A DNA stretch of 64,000 nt from JAPLJU01 sp036725345 (GCA_036725345.1 DAIMEJ010000007.1:62001-126000); one strand, 5' to 3'. Positions 31,890-41,340 are shown, counted from the stretch's first letter. Numbers and translations are program-made. Notes: generated by a model not told the origin, from the letters alone.

Positions 31890-32294
31890 ATGAGCTCCTG
31901 GGAATTCATCCTTTCCATCCTGAAAATGATGTCCGCCCTGGCCCTGGTGCTGGGCCTGATGGTCGTGGCCATGTACGTCCTGAAAAAGTTCATGAACAGG
32001 ACGGGGGGCGGCATCGAGACGGACGAGTTCGTGAAAATCGTCTCCACGCGCTACCTCGGGCCCAAGAACAGCATCGTTATTCTCGATGTCCTCGGTCGCG
32101 TGATCGTGGTCGGAATCTCGAACCAGCAGATCTCCCTGTTGACGGAAATCGACGACCGGGAATCCCTGGACCGGCTGCAGATGACGCGGGGGCGCAGGAC
32201 GCCATCCCCCGCCCTCATGGACCAGCTCACGCTCTACAAGAGAAAACTGAAGGCCCTCAGCTTCATGGGGAAGAACCATGCCGTGCCTGATTGA
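31890..32294 (+). CDS. fliO: Flagellar biosynthesis protein FliO
   Basis: A 134-residue small membrane protein that helps FliP assemble. One transmembrane segment near the start (about 10-30: MSALALVLGLMVVAMYVLKKF), then a cytoplasmic part with the FliO signature (VKIVSTRYLGPKNSIVILDV, VVGISNQQISLL). GAGG at 31881 favours ATG 31890 over GTG 31887. Its end overlaps fliP by 17 bases. Confidence 0.93.
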   Translation: MSSWEFILSILKMMSALALVLGLMVVAMYVLKKFMNRTGGGIETDEFVKIVSTRYLGPKNSIVILDVLGRVIVVGISNQQISLLTEIDDRESLDRLQMTRGRRTPSPALMDQLTLYKRKLKALSFMGKNHAVPD

Positions 32295-33069
32295 TCGCTT
32301 TCGCGGCGTCTTGAAGAAGCGTCGGGTCCTGGCACTGGGAGCGATTCTTGCCCTCGCGATCCTCCTACAGTCGTCCTCGTCTTCCGCCGTTCCCATCCCG
32401 ACGATCCAGTTGAGCGTCGGCGACGCCGCGGACCAGCCGGGGCAGGTCGCCGTCGTCCTTCAGCTGTTGCTCCTTCTAACCGTCCTGTCGCTCGCGCCGG
32501 CCATTCTGGTCATGGTGACCTCCTTCACGCGGGTCGTCGTGGTGCTCTCCATCCTCCGGCACGCCCTGGGCACGCAGCAGATGCCGGCAAACCAGATCAT
32601 CATCGGGCTGTCGCTTTTTCTCACGTTTTTCATCATGACGCCGGTGTGGCAGCAGGTAAACACCAACGCCCTGCAGCCCTACTTCGACGAGCGGATCACC
32701 GGCGAGCAGGCCTTCGATCAGGCGGCCCAGCCCGTCCGCGAATTCATGCTCAAGCAGACGAGGGAGAAGGATCTGGCCCTTTTCGTTAAGATCTCCAACA
32801 CGAAAAGACCGGACAAGTCGGCCGACGTCCCGCTCCAGGTGCTGATCCCGGCTTTCGTCATCAGTGAATTGAACACGGCCTTCCAGATCGGCTTTCTCAT
32901 CTATATTCCCTTTTTGATCATCGACATGGTCGTCGCGAGCGTGCTTTTGTCCATGGGGATGCTGATGCTGCCCCCCATCATGATCAGCATGCCCTTCAAG
33001 CTGCTGCTGTTCGTGCTCGTGGACGGCTGGTATCTGATCATCGGATCCCTCGTGCAGAGCTTCCATTAG
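32278..33069 (+). CDS. fliP: Flagellar export gate protein FliP
   Basis: A 263-residue polytopic gate protein with a signal peptide (about 1-38), as is usual for FliP. Conserved stretches: APAILVMVTSFTRVVVVLSI, the loop RHALGTQQMPANQI, and GFLIYIPFLIIDMVVASVLL. It forms the export gate with FliQ and FliR, which follow. Confidence 0.97.
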   Translation: MPCLIDRFRGVLKKRRVLALGAILALAILLQSSSSSAVPIPTIQLSVGDAADQPGQVAVVLQLLLLLTVLSLAPAILVMVTSFTRVVVVLSILRHALGTQQMPANQIIIGLSLFLTFFIMTPVWQQVNTNALQPYFDERITGEQAFDQAAQPVREFMLKQTREKDLALFVKISNTKRPDKSADVPLQVLIPAFVISELNTAFQIGFLIYIPFLIIDMVVASVLLSMGMLMLPPIMISMPFKLLLFVLVDGWYLIIGSLVQSFH

Positions 33070-33087
33070 AGGCCGGAAGGACATTTT

Positions 33088-33357
33088 ATGACAACGGAAC
33101 TCATCATGGGCATCGCGGTGGAGACGATGAAAGTGACGCTGCTGGTTTCGGCGCCGGTGCTTCTGGTCGGCCTCATCGTGGGGCTCGCCATCAGCCTCTT
33201 TCAGGCGGTGACACAGGTCCACGAGATGACCCTGACCTTCGTTCCCAAGATCATCGCCGTCATGATCGCCATGCTGATCGCCCTGCCGTGGATGATGAAC
33301 CTGATCATGACGTTCACCCACAATCTTTTTTCGAACATACCGATGTACGTGAAATGA
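33088..33357 (+). CDS. fliQ: Flagellar export gate protein FliQ
   Basis: An 89-residue protein with two transmembrane helices. Family features: GLIVGLAISLFQAVTQVHEM and TLTFVPKIIAVM. Normal length; it lies 18 bases after fliP with GGAAGG before the start. Confidence 0.97.
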   Translation: MTTELIMGIAVETMKVTLLVSAPVLLVGLIVGLAISLFQAVTQVHEMTLTFVPKIIAVMIAMLIALPWMMNLIMTFTHNLFSNIPMYVK

Positions 33358-33418
33358 GAGTGCCCCGGTCATGCAGAATGCCGCACCACAGGCAGGGAGA
33401 CGATGAGGCGAAATTCCG

Positions 33419-34192
33419 ATGAACATACCGGTCCTTTCCATCGAACAGATCGAGACGTTCTTCCTGGTCTTTCTCCGCGTGACCGCCATTATCGCCATGA
33501 TCCCCGTTCTCGGGGACCGGACCGTCCCCTTTAAGGTCAAGGGGGCGCTTTCGCTCTTTGTCGCTTTTCTGGTCTTCCCCTTCGTCCAGTCTTACGCCCC
33601 GCAGAGCGGGAATCTTTTTTCCATGGCCTTCCGGATGGCCGGTGAGATCCTCATCGGGGTGCTGCTCGGTTTTGCCAGCCGCCTCGTCTTCGCCGGCATC
33701 CAGCTTGCCGGGCAACTCATCGGTTTTCAGATGGGTTTTTCCATCGTCAACATCATCGATCCGGTCACCAGCGCCCAGGTTTCGATCATCGCGGAATTCC
33801 AGTACCTCGTCGCGGCGCTTCTCTTCCTGGCGACCAGCGCCCACCATGTCTTCCTGGCGGCGATCGTGGAGAGCTTCAAGGTGCTGCCCGTTTATGATTT
33901 CCAGTTCACCGGGGCGCTCATGCAGGCCCTGATGGATCTCTCGGGCAATATGTTTGTCGTTGCCGCGAAAATTTCCGCCCCCCTCATCGCGGCGCTGTTA
34001 CTGACCAACGTGGGCCTGGGCCTCATTGCCAGGACCGTTCCGCAGATCAACATCTTCATCGTCGGTTTCCCGCTCCAGATCGCCGTGGGGCTCATCGGCA
34101 TCGGCCTGACCCTGCCCATCTTCCTGAACATCGTCGGGCGTTTTTTCTCCGGTCTGGAAGGGGAGGTCAATCTTCTGCTGCGCCTCATGTAA
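33419..34192 (+). CDS. fliR: Flagellar export gate protein FliR
   Basis: A 257-residue polytopic protein, the third gate component. Recognisable parts are the first helix region (IETFFLVFLRVTAIIAMIPV), GRLVF-like GFASRLVFAGIQLAGQLIGF, and the C-terminal VPQINIFIVGFPLQI. A 61-base gap after fliQ holds nothing notable apart from a GATGAGGCG stretch before the ATG. Confidence 0.97.
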   Translation: MNIPVLSIEQIETFFLVFLRVTAIIAMIPVLGDRTVPFKVKGALSLFVAFLVFPFVQSYAPQSGNLFSMAFRMAGEILIGVLLGFASRLVFAGIQLAGQLIGFQMGFSIVNIIDPVTSAQVSIIAEFQYLVAALLFLATSAHHVFLAAIVESFKVLPVYDFQFTGALMQALMDLSGNMFVVAAKISAPLIAALLLTNVGLGLIARTVPQINIFIVGFPLQIAVGLIGIGLTLPIFLNIVGRFFSGLEGEVNLLLRLM

Positions 34193-34300
34193 GGGCGGGA
34201 AACGGAAGGGCGTTATTCAACAGGAATGCCCCGGCGCGCGCAGGACGGACAGCGTTTGAAGGACTCGAACCGGAATTCCCGGTAAGAGCCGTGGAGCCAC

Positions 34301-35371
34301 ATGCCGGATATTGACAGGGATCAGGAACGCACTGAACAAGCGTCGCCTCGACGAAGGGAAGAGGCGAGAAAAAAAGGCCAGGTCGCCCGGAGCCAGGAAG
34401 TAGTCTCTGTGGCCATCCTGCTGGCCTGCGCCACCCTCCTGTATTTCAGCTCCACCTGGATGCTCGACCGGATGATGGACCTCATGCGCTGGGCCTTCAG
34501 GGAGTCGGGATCCACGGTGATCCACATCAACACCGTTCAATCCATCGCCGTCATATGGCTGTACAAACTCTTCATCGTTCTGACCCCCCTTTTTCTGACC
34601 ATCGTTGCCGCGGGGCTCCTGGCAAACTATCTCCAGTTCGGCTTCCTTTTCTCCACGGAGGCCGTTCAGTTCGACCTCTCCAAGCTCGACCCCATCCGGG
34701 GCTTCCAGAGGCTTTTATCACTCAAATCCCTCGTGGAGCTCATCAAAAGCCTGATCAAGTTCACGGTGGTGAGCTGCGTCGTCTATTTCACGATGAAGAA
34801 CGAAATCGAAGGGCTGATCCCTCTCATGGACGAGAGCGTCTGGGGGATCCTGGTCTACATCGGCAGGATCATGTTCCGGATCGTCATCACCACCTCCTGG
34901 GTTCTCATCGTGCTCGCCATTCTCGATTACCTTTACCAGCGATGGGAGTTCGAGAAGGGACTCAAGATGTCCAAGCAGGAGGTGAAGGACGAATTCAAGC
35001 AGACGGAGGGCGATCCGCTGGTGAAGGCGAGGATCAAGCGCATTCAGCGGGAGCAGGCCCGCAAAAGGATGATGGCGAAGGTGCCCAAGGCCGATGTCGT
35101 GATCACAAACCCCGTCCATCTGGCCGTTGCCCTCGAGTACGACGGAGGGCGCATGATCGCCCCCCGGGTCGTGGCCAAGGGAGCAGGTGTAATTGCCGAG
35201 AATATCAAGGAAATCGCGCTGGAGCACGGGGTGCCCGTCGTGGAGAACAAACCGGTGGCACAACTATTGTATAAGATAGTCAATATCGATGAATTTATCC
35301 CGGAAAATCTCTACCGGGCCGTGGCCGAAATACTGGCCTATGTTTATAGCTTAAAAGAAAAGAAAGTTTAA
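34301..35371 (+). CDS. flhB: Flagellar export switch protein FlhB with NPVH variant
   Basis: A 356-residue protein: a basic cytoplasmic N-terminus (EQASPRRREEARKKGQVARS), four transmembrane helices (about 30-210) and the C-terminal switch domain. Autocleavage in this family occurs in an NPTH sequence. Here the site reads VVITNPVHLAVAL, so Thr is replaced by Val while Asn, Pro and His are kept. The asparagine that cyclises is present, so cleavage may still occur. The C-terminus ends with the usual AEILAYVY. Interaction partner of FliK, and possibly of the FlhX protein at 44454. Confidence 0.96.
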   Translation: MPDIDRDQERTEQASPRRREEARKKGQVARSQEVVSVAILLACATLLYFSSTWMLDRMMDLMRWAFRESGSTVIHINTVQSIAVIWLYKLFIVLTPLFLTIVAAGLLANYLQFGFLFSTEAVQFDLSKLDPIRGFQRLLSLKSLVELIKSLIKFTVVSCVVYFTMKNEIEGLIPLMDESVWGILVYIGRIMFRIVITTSWVLIVLAILDYLYQRWEFEKGLKMSKQEVKDEFKQTEGDPLVKARIKRIQREQARKRMMAKVPKADVVITNPVHLAVALEYDGGRMIAPRVVAKGAGVIAENIKEIALEHGVPVVENKPVAQLLYKIVNIDEFIPENLYRAVAEILAYVYSLKEKKV

Positions 35372-35386
35372 CGAAATTAAAGCTTT

Positions 35387-37453
35387 ATGGCGGATACCTA
35401 CACGGAAGCCAGCCCTTTCAGCGGATGGATGAAAAACTCGAGCACCATGATGGCTCTGGCGGTCATCGGGGTGCTTTTCGTCATGATCATTCCCGTCCCC
35501 ACGCTGGCCCTGGACATCCTGCTGTCGGTGAGCATCACCGTTTCCATCATCATCATACTGATGTCCATGTACGTCCTCAAGCCTCTGGACTTCTCCGCCT
35601 TCCCTTCGATCCTCCTGACCGTGACCCTTTTCCGGCTGTCCCTGAACGTGGCCTCGACGCGCCTCATCCTGCTCAAGGGAAATGAGGGGACGGCGGCGGC
35701 CGGTCAGGTCATCAAGGCCTTCGGGACCTTCGTCGTCGGCGGGAATTATGTCGTCGGTCTGATCGTATTCTCCGTTCTCACCCTCATCAATTTCATTGTC
35801 ATCACCAAGGGTGCCACCCGCATCGCCGAAGTGGCCGCGCGGTTCACCCTCGATGCCATGCCGGGCAAGCAGATGAGCATTGACGCCGATCTCAACGCGG
35901 GGCTCATCACGGAGGCCGAGGCCCGGCGGCGGCGGGGCGAGATCGAACGGGAAGCGGATTTCTACGGCGCGATGGACGGCGCGAGCAAATTCGTGAGAGG
36001 GGATGCCATCGCCGGCGTCGTGATCATTTTCATCAACGTTATCGGCGGACTCGTCATCGGCGTCCTCCAGCAGGGGATGCCGATTGCCGATGCCGCGAGG
36101 AACTACACGCTCCTGACGATCGGAGACGGCCTGGTCACCCAGGTGCCCGCCCTCATCGTTTCCACGGCAGCGGGCATGCTCGTGACGCGCAGCACGGCCT
36201 CTTCGGACCTCGGCAGGGACATGTCCCAGCAGCTCTTCACGCAACCGCGGGCGATCGGCACGGCCGCCGCGATCCTGCTCATCTTCGCGCTGATCCCGGG
36301 CATGCCGAAATTCTCTTTCATCCTCATCGGGCTTCTCACGGGCACCCTGGCGTGGAAGCTCTATCAGGCCTCCCGCCGGGTCGAGGAGGTGAAGGAAGAA
36401 GCCCCGCCTGCCGCGCCCGTCGACACAGTCGAAAATCTCCTGCCCCTGGACATGATGGAGCTCGAAGTGGGCTACGGGCTCATCCCCCTTGTGGACGCTT
36501 CCCAGGGGGGGGAACTCCTGCACCGCATCCGGGCGCTCAGAAAGCAACTGGCCCTCGACATGGGCTTCGTCATTCCCGCCATTCACATTCGCGACAACCT
36601 CCAGCTCAGGCCGAACATGTATTCCCTGATCGTCAAGGGCATCGAGGTCGCCCGCGGGGAGGTCATGCCGGATCACTGGCTGGCGCTCATCTCCGAAAAG
36701 GGCCCCAAGGTCAAGGGCATCGAAACGAAGGAACCCGCCTTCGGGCTTCCGGCCGTGTGGGTGACGGAGAGAGAGAAAGAGAGCGTGCAGTCCAAGGGCC
36801 ATGTTGTGGTCGATCCGGCAACGGTCATGACGACTCATCTCACGGAGATCATCAAGTCCCATGCCGAAGAGCTCCTGGGCCGTCAGGAAGTCCAGGCCCT
36901 GCTCGACAACCTCGCGAAGACGCACCCGAAGGTGGTCGAGGAACTCGTGCCCAAAGTGGTCTCCCTCGGGACGGTACAGCGGGTCCTGCAGCGGCTCCTG
37001 AAAGAGCGCGTCTCCATCCGGGACATGCTCACCATCCTGGAAACGCTCGCGGACTACGGCGTCATGACGAAAAATCTCGATGTCCTGACCACCTATGTCC
37101 GGCAGGCCCTCGCCAGGACCATCACCCGGCAGTACAGGGACGGCGACGGCAATATCAGCGTGGTGGTCCTCTCTCCGGACGTGGAGGACAAGATCAGCCG
37201 CTCCCTGCAGCACACGGAATATGAATCCTATTTCACCGGCGATCCCAACTGGGTCCAGAAAGTGGTAAGGGGTGTGCAGAAATTCACGGCCGATTTCACG
37301 ACCAAGGGCCTGCAGCCGATTTTTCTGTGTTCGCCCGTTGCCAGGGTGCACTTCAGAAAAATGATGGAGAAGTTTTTCCCGGGCATCATCGTTCTGTCGC
37401 ATAACGAGATTACCCATGACGTGAACATCCGTTCGCTGGGCATGCTGGATTGA
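35387..37453 (+). CDS. flhA: Flagellar export protein FlhA
   Basis: A 688-residue protein with about eight transmembrane helices in residues 20-320 and the FHIPEP-type signature (FLRLSLNVASTRLIL in slightly altered form; DAMPGKQMSIDADLNAGLIT; EREADFYGAMDGASKFVRGD). The cytoplasmic domain (about 350-688) binds chaperone-substrate complexes. It starts 16 bases after flhB. Confidence 0.98.
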   Translation: MADTYTEASPFSGWMKNSSTMMALAVIGVLFVMIIPVPTLALDILLSVSITVSIIIILMSMYVLKPLDFSAFPSILLTVTLFRLSLNVASTRLILLKGNEGTAAAGQVIKAFGTFVVGGNYVVGLIVFSVLTLINFIVITKGATRIAEVAARFTLDAMPGKQMSIDADLNAGLITEAEARRRRGEIEREADFYGAMDGASKFVRGDAIAGVVIIFINVIGGLVIGVLQQGMPIADAARNYTLLTIGDGLVTQVPALIVSTAAGMLVTRSTASSDLGRDMSQQLFTQPRAIGTAAAILLIFALIPGMPKFSFILIGLLTGTLAWKLYQASRRVEEVKEEAPPAAPVDTVENLLPLDMMELEVGYGLIPLVDASQGGELLHRIRALRKQLALDMGFVIPAIHIRDNLQLRPNMYSLIVKGIEVARGEVMPDHWLALISEKGPKVKGIETKEPAFGLPAVWVTEREKESVQSKGHVVVDPATVMTTHLTEIIKSHAEELLGRQEVQALLDNLAKTHPKVVEELVPKVVSLGTVQRVLQRLLKERVSIRDMLTILETLADYGVMTKNLDVLTTYVRQALARTITRQYRDGDGNISVVVLSPDVEDKISRSLQHTEYESYFTGDPNWVQKVVRGVQKFTADFTTKGLQPIFLCSPVARVHFRKMMEKFFPGIIVLSHNEITHDVNIRSLGMLD

Positions 37454-37457
37454 AGCC

Positions 37458-38633
37458 ATGAAGATCAAACGCTACGAAGCATCAAGCATTCAGGAAGCCA
37501 TCGTCAAGATCAAGAACGACCTCGGTGAGCAGGCCATCCTGCTCTCGTCGAAGCGGCTGCGCGGCGGGCGGACCCCGCTCTTCGAGCTGACGGCGGCAGC
37601 GGACGAGGGTCAGGCCGAGGGCCGGCCGTCCGCGGTCCCGCGGCCGGAGCCGCGCGCAACCGAGAGAACGCCGCTCGTGCCGCAGGAGAGCCAGGAGACG
37701 CTCCAGGCTTTCCGCAGGGACCTCGAGGATTTGAAGGCCCTCGTCATTGAGGCCAACAGGAAAAACATCCTCTACGGCGAGCTCATGGAGCTGAAAGAGA
37801 GCCTGAACTCCTTCTTCGACATGCTGGGGGTCCGCAAGGCGGAAGGAAAACCCCAGCCCCTGTCCAAACTGTACTGCAACCTCGTGGCCGGGGGTGTGTC
37901 GAAGGACCGGGCGTACCGGCTTGTCGGCCTGATCCGGAAGGGACTGACCGCCCAGGCCGAGGAAGATTTCGACGGGGTTCTTCACAGCGCCGAGGAATTC
38001 ATTCAGAAGTCCCTGGTTCCCTCCTATGAACGGACCCGTCAGGGTCGAGTCGTGGCCTTTGTGGGTCCCACCGGCGTGGGCAAGACGACGACGCTGGCCA
38101 AGCTGGCGGCACGATGGGCCCTGGAGGAAGACAAGAAGGTCGGGCTGGTGACGGCGGACACCTACCGGATCGCGGCGATCGAGCAGTTGAGGACCTACGC
38201 GAAGATTATGGGACTGCCCCTCGAGGTCGCCTCCGAGAAAGAGGAGTTCAAAAACGCCCTCCACAGATTCCGGGATCGCGACGTGATCCTGATCGACACG
38301 CCGGGGCGGAGCTTCACCGACGAGAGGCATCTGGACCGGCTGAGAGATTACCTCCGCCTGGAAATCCCCGTGGAGACGAATCTTCTCATCAGCATGACGG
38401 CGAGCCCCGAAAACATGCTGGCGACGACCTCGCGCTTCGACAAGGTCGGCTACGAGGCCATTATCTTCACGAAGCTCGACGAGAGCAACGCCTACGGTCA
38501 GATCTATAACATCATCGATCAGGTCGGGAAACCGGTCTACTATGTCACCAACGGACAGAATGTCCCTCATGACATCGAGCGTCTGAATCCGGCCAAGCTG
38601 GCGAAAATGATTGTGAGGAATTCGCTGCACTGA
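37458..38633 (+). CDS. flhF: Flagellar SRP-like GTPase FlhF
   Basis: A 391-residue GTPase that sets the site of flagellar assembly. The N-terminal B domain begins MKIKRYEASSIQEAIVKIKN. The NG domain has GPTGVGKTTTLAKLAARWA (G1), VTADTYRIAAIEQLRTYA, DTPGRS (G3; most SRP GTPases read DTAGR) and TKLDESNAYG (G4). It is followed by its regulator flhG. The presence of flhF and flhG points to polar or otherwise numerically controlled flagella. Confidence 0.96.
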   Translation: MKIKRYEASSIQEAIVKIKNDLGEQAILLSSKRLRGGRTPLFELTAAADEGQAEGRPSAVPRPEPRATERTPLVPQESQETLQAFRRDLEDLKALVIEANRKNILYGELMELKESLNSFFDMLGVRKAEGKPQPLSKLYCNLVAGGVSKDRAYRLVGLIRKGLTAQAEEDFDGVLHSAEEFIQKSLVPSYERTRQGRVVAFVGPTGVGKTTTLAKLAARWALEEDKKVGLVTADTYRIAAIEQLRTYAKIMGLPLEVASEKEEFKNALHRFRDRDVILIDTPGRSFTDERHLDRLRDYLRLEIPVETNLLISMTASPENMLATTSRFDKVGYEAIIFTKLDESNAYGQIYNIIDQVGKPVYYVTNGQNVPHDIERLNPAKLAKMIVRNSLH

Positions 38634-38663
38634 TGCGGCATCGAAGAAACCGGAGGTATTTCC

Positions 38664-39584
38664 TTGGATCAGGCTGAAACACTGCGAGAGATGAAGAAAA
38701 GAGGAAGGGACACGAGCGGCGACGGGATGCTGCCGGCCAAACCCGGTGAAAAGGACATCAGCGGCCGCAAGAGCGACGGCATTCGCGTCATTGCCATCAC
38801 CAGCGGTAAAGGGGGCGTGGGCAAGACGAACATCGCCACCAACCTGGCCTACATCCTCTCGAAGATGCAGAAAAGGACCCTGGTCTTTGATGCGGACATG
38901 GGACTCGCCAACATCGATGTCATTCTGGGACTGGCCCCCAAATATAATCTGTATCACGTGCTCCGGGGGGAGAAGAACCTCTCCGAGATCGTCCTCCAGG
39001 GTCCGGGGGGGATTAAGATCCTGCCGGCCGCCTCGGGCATCCAGGAGATGACGGATCTCACGAAGGGGCAGAAACTCGCGCTGCTCGACGAGTTGAATCA
39101 GCTGAGCGACGAGCTTGACTTCATGCTCATCGACACCGCGGCGGGGATAGCCGGCAACGTCATCTACTTCAACATGGCGGCTAGGGAAATTATCGTCGTC
39201 GTGTCCCCGGAGCCCACCTCCATCACAGACGCCTATGCGCTTATCAAGATTCTTTATGCCCGGCACGCGGGCAATAAGTTCATGCTGCTGGTGAACATGG
39301 TGAAAAACGCCACCGAGGCTCGCGAGGTCTACAACAAGTTGAGCAATGCCACTTCCCATTTCCTCAACCTGTCCATCGAGTACCTGGGTTACGTCCTCGA
39401 TGACCACAGCGTCCAGGATGCGGTGAGGAAACAGCAGGCGCTGGCCGAAGTCTATCCCGGTTCCCGTGCCTGCAAGTGCCTGTCGTCGATCGCCAGGAAA
39501 CTCTGCCGGTTACAGCCCGGCGGTTACGAGGCGGGGAGCATAAAATTCTTCTGGAAGAGCATCGTCGATCGGGATCGTGGATAA
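38664..39584 (+). CDS. flhG: MinD-like flagellar number regulator FlhG (FleN)
   Basis: A 306-residue ParA/MinD-type ATPase with the deviant Walker A (ITSGKGGVGKTNIATNLAYI), FDADMGLANIDVILGL, and the family segment MLIDTAAGIAGNVIYF. It limits flagellar number by stimulating FlhF GTPase and restraining the master regulator. The TTG at 38664 is preceded by GGAGG at seven bases, which decides the start. The stop overlaps fliA by eight bases. Confidence 0.95.
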   Translation: MDQAETLREMKKRGRDTSGDGMLPAKPGEKDISGRKSDGIRVIAITSGKGGVGKTNIATNLAYILSKMQKRTLVFDADMGLANIDVILGLAPKYNLYHVLRGEKNLSEIVLQGPGGIKILPAASGIQEMTDLTKGQKLALLDELNQLSDELDFMLIDTAAGIAGNVIYFNMAAREIIVVVSPEPTSITDAYALIKILYARHAGNKFMLLVNMVKNATEAREVYNKLSNATSHFLNLSIEYLGYVLDDHSVQDAVRKQQALAEVYPGSRACKCLSSIARKLCRLQPGGYEAGSIKFFWKSIVDRDRG

Positions 39585-40287
39585 AAAGGAACGCGATAAA
39601 CTCATCTTGAAATATGCTCCTCTCGTGAAGAACATCGTCGAGAGGGTCGCGGCCAAAGTTCCCCAGCATGTGGCGGACAGGCAGGACCTCATGCACGTGG
39701 GCATCATCGGGCTCATTTCAGCCCTGGAAAAATTCGACAAGAGCCGCAATGTCCAGTTCGAAACCTATGCCCGCTTCAGGATCCGGGGCGCCGTGCTGGA
39801 CGAACTTCGGGCCCGCGACTGGCAGCCCCGATCGGCGAGGAACAAGGACGCGAAAATCGAGAAGGCCGTCTTCGAACTCCGGAAGCTCCTGGGGCGGCAG
39901 CCGCAGGAGGAGGAAATCGCCAATCACCTCGGCATCCCCCTCGAAGAGTACTACCAACTCCTGGACGAGGCCTGCGGGGTTTCCCTCCTCAAGAGCGAGG
40001 ACCTGCCGCCGGACTATTGCGAAAAGTACGGGAGTTACGACGTTCTCGAGCGGATCGACCAGGGCAACCCCTTTGTCCTGCTCACAAAGAACGAGCTGAA
40101 AAACACTCTGAAGCAGGCCATTGAAATGCTGCCGGAAAAAGAGAAGGTCGTTCTGTCGCTTTACTACTACGAGGAGCTGACGATGAAGGAAATCGGCCTG
40201 GTGCTGCGACTGACGGAATCGAGGGTGTGCCAGCTCCATTCGCAGGCCATCGTGAGATTGAGAGGGAGAGTGAGGGAACTGCAATAA
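39577..40287 (+). CDS. fliA: RNA polymerase sigma-28 factor FliA
   Basis: A 236-residue sigma factor for late flagellar genes. Region 2 contains DLMHVGIIGLISALEKFD and ETYARFRIRGAVLDELRARD; region 3 has LLGRQPQEEEIANHLGIPLE; region 4 has LPEKEKVVLSLYYYEELTM and the helix ending ESRVCQLHSQAIVRLR. GTG start at 39577. Its targets within this window are probably the sites at 49707 (flgM), 53765 (flagellin), 42236 and 11512(-); it is inhibited by FlgM encoded at 49769. Confidence 0.97.
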   Translation: MDKKERDKLILKYAPLVKNIVERVAAKVPQHVADRQDLMHVGIIGLISALEKFDKSRNVQFETYARFRIRGAVLDELRARDWQPRSARNKDAKIEKAVFELRKLLGRQPQEEEIANHLGIPLEEYYQLLDEACGVSLLKSEDLPPDYCEKYGSYDVLERIDQGNPFVLLTKNELKNTLKQAIEMLPEKEKVVLSLYYYEELTMKEIGLVLRLTESRVCQLHSQAIVRLRGRVRELQ

Positions 40288-40294
40288 GAAGAAC

Positions 40295-40924
40295 ATGGCC
40301 AGAAATAGAAAACCGGACATTCTGGACGACGATCCGATAATCGACGCCGGTGCCGGGCGGGAGGGAGAAGGTCACTCGCTGCCGGAAGAAGACACGGAAG
40401 ATCCTTCTCGTGGATCCTTCCAGCAGCGTCTTCGACGGGGTTTCATGCAACCCGCCAAAACCGTTTCCGCGGCGATGAGCTGGGTCCGTCATCACCGGAT
40501 GCAGACCTGCGGCACCTGCGGCATACTGCTCTTCCTGGTCGTTGCCGTCTCCGTGGGCATGTACCTCAAGGGATCGCGTCCCGACGCCGATCCGAAAAAG
40601 GGCGCGGCGACGCCGGCCATGGCGCTTCAAAGTGTGTTCTCTTTCGAGAACTTCACCATCGATTTGAAGGACCCGCAGGGGAAATACAAGCTTTTGATCT
40701 GTGACGTCGTCCTGGAATTGAACAGACCCGACGTGATGACGGAGGAGAAAAAGGTCGTCATTCGAAAAACCATCTATGAGGCGGCCCGGAAAAAGAGCCC
40801 GGATCTGCTGGGTTCATCCCAGGCGCACCGGGTGTTCAAGCGGCAGGTCAGCACCGCGCTCGGCAGCCTCATGGGGCAGGGAGTCATCCGGGATGTCTAT
40901 GTGACGAAGTTCGTCCTGCTCTGA
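40295..40924 (+). CDS. Second FliL-like membrane protein
   Basis: A 209-residue protein with a charged, acidic cytoplasmic head (about 1-75), one transmembrane segment (about 78-92: GILLFLVVAVSVGMYL) and a periplasmic domain that follows the FliL plan: FENFTIDLKDPQGKYKLLIC, VVIRKTIYEAARKK and a final VIRDVYVTKFVLL comparable to the FliL end LQVYFTDFVIQ. It starts seven bases after fliA, so it is coexpressed with the sigma factor. FliL paralogues may serve distinct stators or the sheath; the role here is unknown. Confidence 0.75.
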   Translation: MARNRKPDILDDDPIIDAGAGREGEGHSLPEEDTEDPSRGSFQQRLRRGFMQPAKTVSAAMSWVRHHRMQTCGTCGILLFLVVAVSVGMYLKGSRPDADPKKGAATPAMALQSVFSFENFTIDLKDPQGKYKLLICDVVLELNRPDVMTEEKKVVIRKTIYEAARKKSPDLLGSSQAHRVFKRQVSTALGSLMGQGVIRDVYVTKFVLL

Positions 40925-40980
40925 CGGCGGGCCTTTTTTTCTCTACCTGGCTCGATCGGGTCGGAGGGAGGTTAGGATTT

Positions 40981-41340
40981 ATGGAAAGATCGCTGTACTT
41001 CGCCTTTGTGAAACCCTCGTACGTCATGGCTTTTATCATTCTCATCCTGGGCGGTTTCACCGGCACGGCCTATTCGCTCACGGCCGATGAGGTCCGGGCG
41101 CTCAGGAAAGCGGGCGTCAGTGACGAAACCATCCAGATCATGCTGCAGCAGGAGCGGGAGGCGCAGGTGAGAGGGCCCCATGATCAAATGGGGGTCCGGG
41201 AGATCAAGGACAAGGCCGGGAACACCTATATCGTCTATTCCACCGGCAGGCCGGGCAGCGACACGTCCGATGCTGAAAAAGAAAGGGTTGAAAAAGCCTG
41301 GAGAATGCTGCAAAACATCATCATCGACAGGCGCCACTGA
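40981..41340 (+). CDS. Small exported protein of unknown function
   Basis: A 119-residue protein with an N-terminal hydrophobic stretch (about 14-32: YVMAFIILILGGFTGTAYSL) that looks like a signal peptide or anchor, then LTADEVRALRKAGVSDETIQ, a short helical motif resembling UBA/CUE-like or bacterial lipoprotein helices, and a basic C-terminus. I do not recognise a family. It is preceded by GGAGGGAGG and lies between the FliL-like gene and a histidine kinase-like gene, all in the same direction, so a flagellar accessory role is likely by context only. Confidence 0.7.
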   Translation: MERSLYFAFVKPSYVMAFIILILGGFTGTAYSLTADEVRALRKAGVSDETIQIMLQQEREAQVRGPHDQMGVREIKDKAGNTYIVYSTGRPGSDTSDAEKERVEKAWRMLQNIIIDRRH

